Shown: piece after piece, positions 1 through 9,714 of the stretch
How positions within the stretch are numbered: the stretch's first letter is position 1
How the letters are laid out: each line of letters starts with the position of its first letter
From: Flabesymbios commensalis
Taxonomy: Eukaryota > Annelida > Polychaeta > Terebellida > Flabelligeridae
Assembly (NCBI GenBank): GCA_964017125.1
Contig: OZ024912.1
Location: forward strand, 77,670,154 to 77,734,153
Length of the DNA: 64,000 nucleotides
Reading direction: 5' to 3'
Program-made: the position numbers and the translations under genes
The notes under the pieces: generated by a model
The model's input: the letters and a program-made list of their open reading frames with translations, nothing else
The model's database searches: none
Told to the model about the DNA's origin: nothing

Positions 1-192
1 TTCTCAGGGCAGTCGCCGCTATAGTTGCTGGTAGTGCCTGCAAAATTACATGCAAATCGGTTGAGAATTAACTGAGATATCAGCGAAAAACGGGTAAAAA
101 TGATGACAAAAATGCCCAGAGATCAGTGAAAACGCATTGTAGACAGTGGGTTTGTGGCCATTGTGACTGTCTTGGCATTTCTCTCATTTTTC

Positions 193-239
193 GTTTGACG
201 ACTTTTGACGTCAGAATCAGACGTCAAAAGTCATCAAAC
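193..239. repeat. Inverted repeat (hairpin) with TGACGTCA palindrome
   Basis: Arms at 193-212 and 220-239 are complementary at 19 of 20 positions around the 7-base loop AGAATCA. The left arm plus the first loop base contains TGACGTCA, the full palindromic cAMP-response-element core, at 206-213. The structure recurs at the same offset (+192 to +238) in every unit. Units 9, 11 and 15 carry GTATGACG instead of GTTTGACG, which adds one more mismatch. Whether any protein binds it is unknown. Confidence 0.85.
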
Positions 240-331
240 AGTGCAAATAGGGTGTTTTACATCTCCCTCAATAAGGGGTATTTCGGAAAAGCAATCTTTT
301 CTCGTTTATTTTCAGCTAGGTATCATAACTT

Positions 332-349
332 AAAAAAAAAAAAAAAAAA
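332..349 (+). repeat. Poly(A) tract of unit 1 (18 A), length-variable between units
   Basis: It lies between CATAACTT and CGATATTGGG. The same tract sits at offset +331 in all units except unit 14, where it is shifted by one base, and ranges from 18 A (units 1, 24, 34) to 28 A (unit 11). It accounts for nearly all length differences between seven-monomer units. Neighbouring units often have similar lengths, for example 21 A in units 27-29 and 22 A in units 30-33. It could be the tail of an ancient retroposed copy or simply an expanded homopolymer; the sequence does not decide. Confidence 0.95.
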
Positions 350-454
350 CGATATTGGGCCTATGTCGCTGTAGTGTTGATAATTACTCTCTCAATCCTG
401 GCGACCAGCCTTGTCAGTTCTAACTGCTCAGTCACACATGTGCGATGGGGGGAG

Positions 455-471
455 AGCACTTCCTCAGTGCT
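455..471. repeat. Short hairpin near the right end of the insert
   Basis: AGCACT and AGTGCT pair perfectly around TCCTC. In P-type units (26, 28-32, 34, 36, 37) the loop is TCCCC and the arms are kept. In W-type units such as 7, 8, 10, 14, 15 and 19 the right arm ends in A instead of T, which breaks the outermost pair. Such short palindromes are common by chance. Confidence 0.5.
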
Positions 472-577
472 GTTTCAATGACGGCCCGCATTTTCAGCGC
501 TCTGGCGACGTGGAAACAGTGTTGTTTCAGTGCATCACATTAATAACTTTTGGAATACTCGATCAAACCTCACCAAA

Positions 578-747
578 TTTTTAGGGCAGTCGCCGCAACG
601 GCTGTGAATAGTGTGTGCAAAATTACATGTAAAACGGTTGAGAATTGACTGAGATATCAACGAAAAACGCTCCTCCGACGTTGTCACATTGTTGGCTCAG
701 TGCTTTGCATTAATAACTTTTGAAGTACTCGATCAAACTCCGCCAAA
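578..747 (+). repeat. Monomer b of unit 1 (170 bp)
   Basis: An uninterrupted relative of monomer a with GGGCAGTCGCCGCAACGG, ACTGAGATATCAACG and CGCTCCTCCGACG. It lacks the doubled GAATTGACGTCT of monomers c to g. It serves as the empty-site reference that defines the insert in monomer a. Confidence 0.9.
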
Positions 748-922
748 TTTACTGGGCAGTTGCCGTAGTTCCAGCCGATGGTGCCTGCAAAATTACATGA
801 AAAACGGTTGAGAATTGACGTCTGAATTGACGTCTAAATGAATATATATATTGAAATACTCAAGCAAATTTCACATGAATCTCATTAATAACATTTGAAG
901 TACTCTCTCAAACTTTATAGAA
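748..922 (+). repeat. Monomer c of unit 1 (175 bp)
   Basis: The first of the c-to-g subfamily. GAATTGACGTCT occurs twice in tandem at 812-835. It is the longest monomer and the only one with an alternating AT run (ATATATATAT) just after TCTAAATGA. Units differ in the base after the first copy: G in most units, A in 13, 22 and 23, C in 27, 33, 35 and 40. Confidence 0.9.
812..835 (+). repeat. Tandem pair of GAATTGACGTCT
   Basis: Two perfect 12 bp copies, each with the palindrome GACGTC. The same doubled motif recurs in monomers d, f and g, and in e with the first copy changed to GATGTCT. It therefore appears about five times per unit at roughly 173 bp spacing. It is the most regular internal motif of the satellite and a candidate protein-binding or structural site, but nothing in the sequence proves a function. 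Confidence 0.85.
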
Positions 923-1095
923 TTTTCAGGGTAGTGGCCATAATACCATTCGATGGTGCCTGCAAAATCACATGGAAGACGGTTGAGAATTGACGTCTGA
1001 ATTGACGTCTAAATGAATAACTTTTGAAATACTTAATCAAATTTCACATTAATCTCATTAATAACTTTTGAGGTACTTTCTCAAACTTTACAAAA
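923..1095 (+). repeat. Monomer d of unit 1 (173 bp)
   Basis: Recognised by GGGTAGTGGCCATAATACC, GCAAAATCACATGGAAGACG and the doubled GAATTGACGTCT at 987-1010. Its tail reads CTTTTGAGGTAC where most other monomers have GAAGTA. Confidence 0.9.
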
Positions 1096-1268
1096 TTTAC
1101 AGGGCAGTCGCCGTAATACCATCCGATGGTGCCTGCAAAATTACATGGTAAACGGTTGAGAATTGATGTCTGAATTGACGTCTAAATGAATATTTTTTGA
1201 AATACTCAGTCAAATTTCACACTAATCTCTTTAATAACTTTTGAAGTATTCGTTCAAACTCTACAGAA
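1096..1268 (+). repeat. Monomer e of unit 1 (173 bp)
   Basis: Recognised by GGGCAGTCGCCGTAATACC, the altered first copy GATGTCT, AATATTTTTTGAAATACTC and CTCTTTAATAAC. It is one of the two monomers duplicated in the nine-monomer units, and it supplies the head of the hybrid monomer in the six-monomer units. Confidence 0.9.
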
Positions 1269-1441
1269 TTTACAGGGCAGTCGCTCTAATACCATCCGAT
1301 GGCGCCTGCAAAATTACAAAGAAGACGGCTGAGAATTGACGTCTGAATTGACGTCTAAATGAATAACTTTTGAAATACTCAATCTAATTTCACACTAATC
1401 TCATTAATAACTTTTAAAGTATTCTCTCAAACTTTACAGAA
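1269..1441 (+). repeat. Monomer f of unit 1 (173 bp)
   Basis: Recognised by GGGCAGTCGCTCTAATACC, GATGGCGCCTGC, and an A-rich stretch before GACGGCTGAG, where all other monomers have a CATG-containing motif. It is duplicated in units 13 and 22. In units 36-39 only its tail survives. Confidence 0.9.
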
Positions 1442-1614
1442 TTTACAGGACCGTCGCCGTAATACCATCCGATGGTGCCTGCAAAATTACATGGTAAACG
1501 GTTGAGAATTGACGTCTGAATTGACGTCTAAATGAATAAATTTTGAAATACTCAAGCAAATTTACCACTAATCTCACTAATAACTTTAGTAGTACTCGCT
1601 CAAACTTTACAAAC
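1442..1614 (+). repeat. Monomer g of unit 1 (173 bp)
   Basis: Recognised by CAGGACCGTCGCCGTAATACC, GAATAAATTTTGAAATACTC, ACCACTAATCTCACTAATAAC and TTAGTAGTAC (TTAGAAGTAC in most units). It is always last in the unit, directly before the next TTCTCAGGGC. Confidence 0.9.
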
Positions 1615-3229
1615 TTCTCAGGGCAGTCGCCGCTATAGTTGCTGGTAGTGCCTGCAAAATTACATGCAAATCGGTTGAGAATTAACTGAGATATCAGCGA
1701 AAAACGGGTAAAAATGATGACAAAAATGCCCAGAGATCAGTGAAAACGCATTGTAGACAGTGGGTTTGTGGCCATTGTGACTGTCTTGGCATTTCTCTCA
1801 TTTTTCGTTTGACGACTTTTGACGTCAGAATCAGACGTCAAAAGTCATCAAACAGTGCAAATAGGGTGTTTTACATCTCCCTCAATAAGGGGTATTTCGG
1901 AAAAGCAATCTTTTCTCGTTTATTTTCAGCTAGGTATCATAACTTAAAAAAAAAAAAAAAAAAACGATATTGGGCCTATGTCGCTGTAGTGTTGATAATT
2001 ACTCTCTCAATCCTGGCGACCAGCCTTGTCAGTTCTAACTGCTCAGTCACACATGTACGATGGGGGGAGAGCACTTCCTCAGTGCTGTTTCAATGACGGC
2101 CCGCATTTTCAGCGCTCTGGCGACGTGGAAACAGTGTTGTTTCAGTGCATCACATTAATAACTTTTGGAATACTCGATCAAACCTCACCAAATTTTTAGG
2201 GCAGTCGCCGCAACGGCTGTGAATAGTGTGTGCAAAATTACATGTAAAACGGTTGAGAATTGACTGAGATATCAACGAAAAACGCTCCTCCGACGTTGTC
2301 ACATCGTTGGCTCAGTGCTTTGCATTAATAACTTTTGAAGTACTCGATCAAACTCCGCCAAATTTACTAGGCAGTTGCCGTAGTTCCAGCCGATGGTGCC
2401 TGCAAAATTACATGAAAAACGGTTGAGAATTGACGTCTGAATTGACGTCTAAATGAATATATATATTGAAATACTCAAGCAAATTTCACATTAATCTCAT
2501 TAATAACATTTGAAGTACTCTCTCAAACTTTATAGAATTTTCAGGGTAGTGGCCATAATACCATTCGATGGTGCCTGCAAAATCACATGGAAGACGGTTG
2601 AGAATTGACGTCTGAATTGACGTCTAAATGAATAACTTTTGAAATACTTAATCAAATTTCACATTAATCTCATTAATAACTTTTGAGGTACTCTCTCAAA
2701 CTTTACAAAATTTACAGGGCAGTCGCCGTAATACCATCCGATGGTGCCTGCAAAATTACATGGTAAACGGTTGAGAATTGATGTCTGAATTGACGTCTAA
2801 ATGAATATTTTTTGAAATACTCAGTCAAATTTCACACTAATCTCTTTAATAACTTTTGAAGTATTCGTTCAAACTCTACAGAATTTACAGGGCAGTCGCT
2901 CTAATACCATCCGATGGCGCCTGCAAAATTACAAAGAAGACGGCTGAGAATTGACGTCTGAATTGACGTCTAAATGAATAACTTTTGAAATACTCAATCA
3001 AATTTCACACTAATCTCATTAATAACTTTTGAAGTATTCTCTCAAACTTTACAGAATTTACAGGACCGTCGCCGTAATACCATCCGATGGTGCCTGCAAA
3101 ATAACATGGTAAACGGTTGAGAATTGACGTCTGAATTGACGTCTAAATGAATAAATTTTGAAATACTCAAGCAAATTTACCACTAATCTCACTAATAACT
3201 TTAGAAGTACCCGCTCAAACTTTACAAAC
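1615..3229 (+). repeat. HOR unit 2, seven monomers
   Basis: Total 1,615 bp with poly(A) of 19 at 1946-1964. It has CACCAAAT and AAAGAAGACGG like unit 1. Private changes include ACTAGGCAG in monomer c, AATAACATGG in g and GTACCCGC near the end. It is the last unit before the CACCACAT domain. Confidence 0.97.
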
Positions 3230-4852
3230 TTCTCAGGGCAGTCGCCGCTATAGTTGCTGGTAGTGCCTGCAAAATTACATGCAAATCGGTTGAGAATTAA
3301 CTGAGATATCAGCGAAAAACGGGTAAAAATGATGACAAAAATGCCCAGAGATCAGTGGAAACGCATTGTAGACAGTGGGTTTGTGGCCATTGTGACTGTC
3401 TTGGCATTTCTCTCATTTTTCGTTTGACGACTTTTGACGTCAGAATCAGACGTCAAAAGTCATCAAACAGTGCAAATAGGGTGTTTTACATCTCCCTCAA
3501 TAAGGGGTATTTCGGAAAAGCAATCTTTTCTCGTTTATTTTCAGCTAGGTATAATAACTTAAAAAAAAAAAAAAAAAAAAAAAAAAACGATATTGGGCCT
3601 ATGTCGCTGTAGTGTTGATAATTACTCTCTCAATCCTGGCGACCAGCCTTGTCAGTTCTAACTGCTCAGTCACACATGTACGATGGGGGGAGAGCACTTC
3701 CTCAGTGCAGTTTCAATGACGGCCCGCATTTTCAGCGCTCTGGCGACGTGGAAACAGTGTTGTTTCAGTGCATCACATTAATAACTTTTGGAATACTCGA
3801 TCAAACCTCACCACATTTTTAGGGCAGTCGCCGCAACGGCTGTGAATAGTGTGTGCAAAATTACATGTAAAACGGTTGAGAATTGACTGAGATATCAACG
3901 AAAAACGCTCCTCCGACGTTGTCACATCGTTGGCTCAGTGCTTTGCATTAATAACTTTTGAAGTACTCGATCAAACTCCGCCAAATTTACTGGGCAGTTG
4001 CCGTAGTTCCAGCCGATGGTGCCTGCAAAATTACATGAAAAACGGTTGAGAATTGACGTCTGAATTGACGTCTAAATGAATATATATATTGAAATACTCA
4101 AGCAAATTTCACATTAATCTCATTAATAACATTTGAAGTACTCTCTCAAACTTTATAGAATTTTCAGGGTAGTGGCCATAATACCATTCGATGGTGCCTG
4201 CAAAATCACATGGAAGACGGTTGAGAATTGACGTCTGAATTGACGTCTAAATGAATAACTTTTGAAATACTCAATCAAATTTCACATTAATCTCATTAAT
4301 AACTTTTGAGGTACTCTCTCAAACTTTACAAAATTTACAGGGCAGTCGCCGTAATACCATCCGATGGTGCCTGCAAAATTACATGGTAAACGGTTGAGAA
4401 TTGATGTCTGAATTGACGTCTAAATGAATATTTGTTGAAATACTCAGTCAAATTTCACACTAATCTCTTTAATAACTTTTGAAGTATTCGTTCAAACTCT
4501 ACAGAATTTACAGGGCAGTCGCTCTAATACCATCCGATGGCGCCTGCAAAATTACAAAAAAGACGGCTGAGAATTGACGTCTGAATTGACGTCTAAATGA
4601 ATAACTTTTGAAATACTCAATCAAATTTCACACTAATCTCATTAATAACTTTTGAAGTATTCTCTCAAACTTTACAGAATTTACAGGACCGTCGCCGTAA
4701 TACCATCCGATGGTGCCTGCAAAATTACATGGTAAACGGTTGAGAATTGACGTCTGAATTGACGTCTAAATGAATAAATTTTGAAATACTCAAGCAAATT
4801 TACCACTAATCTCACTAATAACTTTAGAAGTACTCGCTCAAACTTTACAAAC
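3230..4852 (+). repeat. HOR unit 3, seven monomers
   Basis: Total 1,623 bp with poly(A) of 27 at 3561-3587. It is the first unit with CACCACAT, marking a domain boundary with unit 2. It shares GTGCAGTTT and TTTGTTGAAA with W-type units but keeps TATTTCGG. ATCAGTGGAAACG and GTATAATAAC are private. Confidence 0.97.
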
Positions 4853-6473
4853 TTCTCAGGGCAGTCGCCGCTATAGTTGCTGGTAGTGCCTGCAAAATTA
4901 CATGCAAATCGGTTGAGAATTAACTGAGATATCAGCGAAAAACGGGTAAAAATGATGACAAAAATGCCCAGAGATCAGTGAAAACGCATTGTAGACAGTG
5001 GGTTTGTGGCCATTGTGACTGTCTTGGCATTTCTCTCATTTTTCGTTTGACGACTTTTGACGTCAGAATCAGACGTCAAAAGTCATCAAACAGTGCAAAT
5101 AGGGTGTTTTACATCTCCCTCAATAAGGGGTATTTCGGAAAAGCAATCTTTTCTCGTTTATTTTCAGCTAGGTATCATAACTTAAAAAAAAAAAAAAAAA
5201 AAAAAAAACGATATTGGGCCTATGTCGCTGTAGTGTTGATAATTACTCTCTCAATCCTGGCGACCAGCCTTGTCAGTTCTAACTGCTCAGTCACACATGT
5301 ACGATGGGGGGAGAGCACTTCCTCAGTGCTGTTTCAATGACGGCCCGCATTTTCAGCGCTCTGGTGACGTGGAAACAGTGTTGTTTCAGTGCATCACATT
5401 ATTAACTTTTGGAATACTCGATCAAACCTCACCACATTTTTAGGGCAGTCGCCGCAACGGCTGTGAATAGTGTGTGCAAAATTACATGTAAAACGGTTGA
5501 GAATTGACTGAGATATCAACGAAAAACGCTCCTCCGACGTTGTCACATCGTTGGCTCAGTGCTTTGCAATAATAACTTTTGAAGTACTCGATCAAACTCC
5601 GCCAAATTTACTGGGCAGTTGCCGTAGTTCCAGCGGATGGTGCCTGCAAAATTACATGAAAAACGGTTGAGAATTGACGTCTGAATTGACGTCTAAATGA
5701 ATATATATATTGAAATACTCAAGCAAATTTCACATTAATCTCATTAATAACATTTGAAGTACTCTCTCAAACTTTATAGAATTTTCAGGGTAGTGGCCAT
5801 AATACCATTCGATGGTGCCTGCAAAATCACATGGAAGACGGTTGAGAATTGACGTCTGAATTGACGTCTAAATGAATAACTTTTGAAATACTTAATCAAA
5901 TTTCACATTAATCTCATTAATAACTTTTGAGGTACTCTCTCAAACTTTACAAAATTTACAGGGCAGTCGCCGTAATACCATCCGATGGTGCCTGCAAAAT
6001 TACATGGTAAACGGTTGAGAATTGATGTCTGAATTGACGTCTAAATGAATATTTTTTGAAATACTCAGTCAAATTTCACACTAATCTCTTTAATAACTTT
6101 TGAAGTATTCGTTCAAACTCTACAGAATTTACAGGGCAATCGCTCTAATACCATCCGATGGCGCCTGCAAAATTACAAAAAAGACGGCTGAGAATTGACG
6201 TCTGAATTGACGTCTAAATGAATAACTTTTGAAATACTCAATCAAATTTCACACTAATCTCATTAATAACTTTTGAAGTATTCTCTCAAACTTTACAGAA
6301 TTTACAGGACCGTCGCCGTAATACCATCCGATGGTGCCTGCAAAATTACATGGTAAACGGTTGAGAATTGACGTCTAAATTGACGTCTAAATGAATAAAT
6401 TTTGAAATACTCAAGCAAATTTACCACTAATCTCACTAATAACTTTAGAAGTACTCGCTCAAACTTTACAAAC
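4853..6473 (+). repeat. HOR unit 4, seven monomers, Z type
   Basis: Total 1,621 bp with poly(A) of 25 at 5184-5208. Z-type markers are TGCAATAATAAC, CAGCGGATGG, GGGCAATCGCTC in monomer f and GACGTCTAAATTG in g. It shares these with units 9 and 11. CTGGTGACG and CACATTATTAAC are private. Confidence 0.97.
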
Positions 6474-8095
6474 TTCTCAGGGCAGTCGCCGCTATAGTTG
6501 CTGGTAGTGCCTGCAAAATTACATGCAAATCGGTTGAGAATTAACTGAGATATCAGCCAAAAACGGGTAAAAATGATGACAAAAATGCCCAGAGATCAGT
6601 GAAAACGCATTGTAGACAGTGGGTTTGTGGCCATTGTGACTGTCTTGGCATTTCTCTCATTTTTCGTTTGACGACTTTTGACGTCAGAATCAGACGTCAA
6701 AAGTCATCAAACAGTGCAAATAGGGTGTTTTACATCTCCCTCAATAAGGGGTATTTCGGAAAAGCAATCTTTTCTCGTTTATTTTCAGCTAGGTATCATA
6801 ACTTAAAAAAAAAAAAAAAAAAAAAAAAAACGATATTGGGCCTATGTCGCTGTAGTGTTGATAATTACTCTCTCAATCCTGGCGACCAGCCTTGTCAGTT
6901 CTAACTGCTCAGTCACACATGTACGATGGGGGGAGAGCACTTCCTCAGTGCTGTTTCAATGACGGCCCGCATTTTCAGCGCTCTGGCGACGTGGAAACAG
7001 TGTTGTTTCAGTGCATCACATTAATAACTTTTGGAATACTCGATCAAACCTCACCACATTTTTAGGGCAGTCGCCGCAACGGCTGTGAATAGTGTGTGCA
7101 AAATTACATGTAAAACGGTTGAGAATTGACTGAGATATCAACGAAAAACGCTCCTCCGACGTTGTCACATCGTTGGCTCAGTGCTTTGCATTAATAACTT
7201 TTGAAGTACTCGATCAAACTCCGCCAAATTTACTGGGCAGTTGCCGTAGTTCCAGCCGATGGTGCCTGCAAAATTACATGAAAAACGGTTGAGAATTGAC
7301 GTCTGAATTGACGTCTAAATGAATATATATATTGAAATACTCAAGCAAATTTCACATTAATCTCATTAATAACATTTGAAGTACTCTCTCAAACTTTATA
7401 GAATTTTCAGGGTAGTGGCCATAATACCATTCGATGGTGCCTGCAAAATCACATGGAAGACGGTTGAGAATTGACGTCTGAATTGACGTCTAAATGAATA
7501 ACTTTTGAAATACTCAATCAAATTTCACATTAATCTCATTAATAACTTTTGAGGTACTCTCTCAAACTTTACAAAATTTACAGGGCAGTCGCCGTAATAC
7601 CATCCGATGGTGCCTGCAAAATTACATGGTAAACGGTTGAGAATTGATGTCTGAATTGACGTCTAAATGAATATTTTTTGAAATACTCAGTCAAATTTCA
7701 CACTAATCTCTTTAATAACTTTTGAAGTATTCGTTCAAACTCTACAGAATTTACAGGGCAGTCGCTCTAATACCATCCGATGGCGCCTGCAAAATTACAA
7801 AAAAGACGGCTGAGAATTGACGTCTGAATTGACGTCTAAATGAATAACTTTTGAAATACTCAATCAAATTTCACACTAATCTCATTAATAACTTTTGAAG
7901 TATTCTCTCAAACTTTACAGAATTTACAGGACCGTCGCCGTAATACCATCCGATGGTGCCTGCAAAATTACATGGTAAACGGTTGAGAATTGACGTCTGA
8001 ATTGACGTCTAAATGAATAAATTTTGAAATACTCAAGCAAATTTACCACTAATCTCACTAATAACTTTAGAAGTACTCGCTCAAACTTTACAAAC
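6474..8095 (+). repeat. HOR unit 5, seven monomers
   Basis: Total 1,622 bp with poly(A) of 26 at 6805-6830. It carries the CACCACAT domain marker but none of the W, Z or X markers, so it may be close to the domain consensus. CAGCCAAAAACGG is private. Confidence 0.97.
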
Positions 8096-9714
8096 TTCTC
8101 AGGGCAGTCGCCGCTATAGTTGCTGGTAGTGCCTGCAAAATTACATGCAAATCGGTTGAGAATTAACTGAGATATCAGCGAAAAACGGGTAAAAATGATG
8201 ACAAAAATGCCCAGAGATCAGTGAAAACGCATTGTAGACAGTGGGTTTGTGGCCATTGTGACTGTCTTGGCATTTCTCTCATTTTTCGTTTGACGACTTT
8301 TGACGTCAGAATCAGACGTCAAAAGTCATCAAACAGTGCAAATAGGGTGTTTTACATCTCCCTCAATAAGGGGTATTTCTGAAAAGCAATCTTTTCTCGT
8401 TTATTTTCAGCTAGGTATCATAACTTAAAAAAAAAAAAAAAAAAAAAAACGATATTGGGCCTATGTCGCTGTAGTGTTGATAATTACTCTCTCAATCCTG
8501 GCGACCAGCCTTGTCAGTTCTAACTGCTCAGTCACACATGTACGATGGGGGGAGAGCACTTCCTCAGTGCTGTTTCAATGACGGCCCGCATTTTCAGCGC
8601 TCTGGCGACGTGGAAACAGTGTTGTTTCAGTGCATCACATTAATAACTTTTGGAATACTCGATCAAACCTCACCACATTTTTAGGGCAGTCGCCGCAACG
8701 GCTGTGAATAGTGTGTGCAAAATTACATGTAAAACGGTTGAGAATTGACTGAGATATCAACGAAAAACGCTCCTCCGACGTTGTCACATCGTTGGCTCAG
8801 TGCTTTGCATTAATAACTTTTGAAGTACTCGATCAAACTCCGCCAAATTTACTGGGCAGTTGCCGTAGTTCCAGCCGATGGTGCCTGCAAAATTACATGA
8901 AAAACGGTTGAGAATTGACGTCTGAATTGACGTCTAAATGAATATATATATTGAAATACTCAAGCAAATTTCACATTAATCTCATTAATAACATTTGAAG
9001 TACTCTCTCAAACTTTATAGAATTTTCAGGGTAGTGGCCATAATACCATTCGATGGTGCCTGCAAAATCACATGGAAGACGGTTGAGAATTGACGTCTGA
9101 ATTGACGTCTAAATGAATAACTTTTGAAATACTCAATCAAATTTCACATTAATCTCATTAATAACTTTTGAGGTACTCTCTCAAACTTTACAAAATTTAC
9201 AGGGCAGTCGCCGTAATACCATCCGATGGTGCCTGCAAAATTACATGGTAAACGGTTGAGAATTGATGTCTGAATTGACGTCTAAATGAATATTTTTTGA
9301 AATACTCAGTCAAATTTCACACTAATCTCTTTAATAACTTTTGAAGTATTCGTTCAAACTCTACAGAATTTACAGGGCAGTCGCTCTAATACCATCCGAT
9401 GGCGCCTGCAAAATTACAAAAAAGACGGCTGAGAATTGACGTCTGAATTGACGTCTAAATGAATAACTTTTGAAATACTCAATCAAATTTCACACTAATC
9501 TCATTAATAACTTTTGAAGTATTCTCTCAAACTTTACAGAATTTACAGGACCGTCGCCGTAATACCATCCGATGGTGCCTGCAAAATTACATGGTAAACG
9601 GTTGAGAATTGACGTCTGAATTGACGTCTAAATGAATAAATTTTGAAATACTCAAGCAAATTTACCACTAATCTCACTAATAACTTTAGAAGTACTCGCT
9701 CAAACTTTACAAAC
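8096..9714 (+). repeat. HOR unit 6, seven monomers, W type
   Basis: Total 1,619 bp with poly(A) of 23 at 8427-8449. It has the W marker TATTTCTG but still reads GTGCTGTTT, so it is intermediate between unit 5 and units 7-8. Confidence 0.97.

Larger units (their letters stand above)
92..498 (+). repeat. Insert within monomer a (389 bp plus poly(A)), present once per unit
   Basis: This is the only sequence in the unit that is not monomer-derived. It contains a 20 bp-arm hairpin (193-239), a pyrimidine tract ending in TTTATTTTCAG (305-315), the poly(A) run (332-349), and a small 6 bp-arm hairpin (455-471). Its ends, GGTAAAAATG on the left and CATTTTCAGC on the right, are inverted matches at 8 of 10 positions, and CAGCG occurs on both flanks. 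These are weak hints of a small nonautonomous transposon or a retroposed piece. The family is not recognised, and the ends were set only from the alignment of monomers a and b, so each could be off by a few bases. Confidence 0.75.
1..577 (+). repeat. Monomer a of unit 1, interrupted by the 407 bp insert
   Basis: The left part (1-91) and right part (499-577) together make 170 bp and align base for base with monomer b, including the shared ACTGAGATATCA.CGAAAAAC and the end TTAATAACTTTTG. The 407 bp between them have no counterpart in the other six monomers. Monomers a and b form one subfamily, with ACTGAGATATCA; c to g form another, with doubled GAATTGACGTCT. Confidence 0.9.
1..1614 (+). repeat. 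HOR unit 1, seven monomers
   Basis: Reference unit for the descriptions here. Monomers start at 1 (a), 578 (b), 748 (c), 923 (d), 1096 (e), 1269 (f) and 1442 (g). Poly(A) of 18 lies at 332-349, leaving 1,596 bp of other sequence. It carries CACCAAAT in the end of monomer a, like unit 2 and units 24-40. It has more private substitutions than most units, among them CATTGTTGG, CACATGAATC, CTTTTAAAGT and TTTAGTAGTAC. The first base of the window coincides with my chosen unit start, so the array very probably extends to the left. Confidence 0.97.

Noticed and set aside
79-95. CENP-B-box-like match ATCAGCGAAAAACGGGT
   Set aside because: It fits 7 of 9 essential positions of the mammalian CENP-B box. 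Several matches of that quality are expected by chance in a 1.6 kb unit on two strands, so it is no evidence for centromere function.
126-374. Recurrent 60-121 codon frames on the + strand, one in most units
   Set aside because: They begin at GTG (or TTG at the hairpin), not ATG, include a polylysine run encoded by the poly(A), and their reading frame and end change with poly(A) length. No domain is recognisable. They are by-products of the satellite insert.
1-577. SINE with tRNA-type internal promoter ending in poly(A)
   Set aside because: I find no convincing A or B box upstream of the poly(A); GGTTGAGAATT does not match GGTTCGANNCC well enough.
837-850. Alternating AT run in monomer c as a microsatellite
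   Set aside because: It is only about ten bases long and constant between units, so it is part of the monomer rather than an expanding microsatellite.
578-1614. CRISPR-like regular repeats
   Set aside because: The periodicity comes from whole diverged monomers with no unique spacers between short identical repeats, and no cas genes are present.
1-3229. Paired direct repeats as possible LTRs of a retroelement
   Set aside because: The repeats are contiguous tandem units without internal coding region, primer-binding site or polypurine tract.
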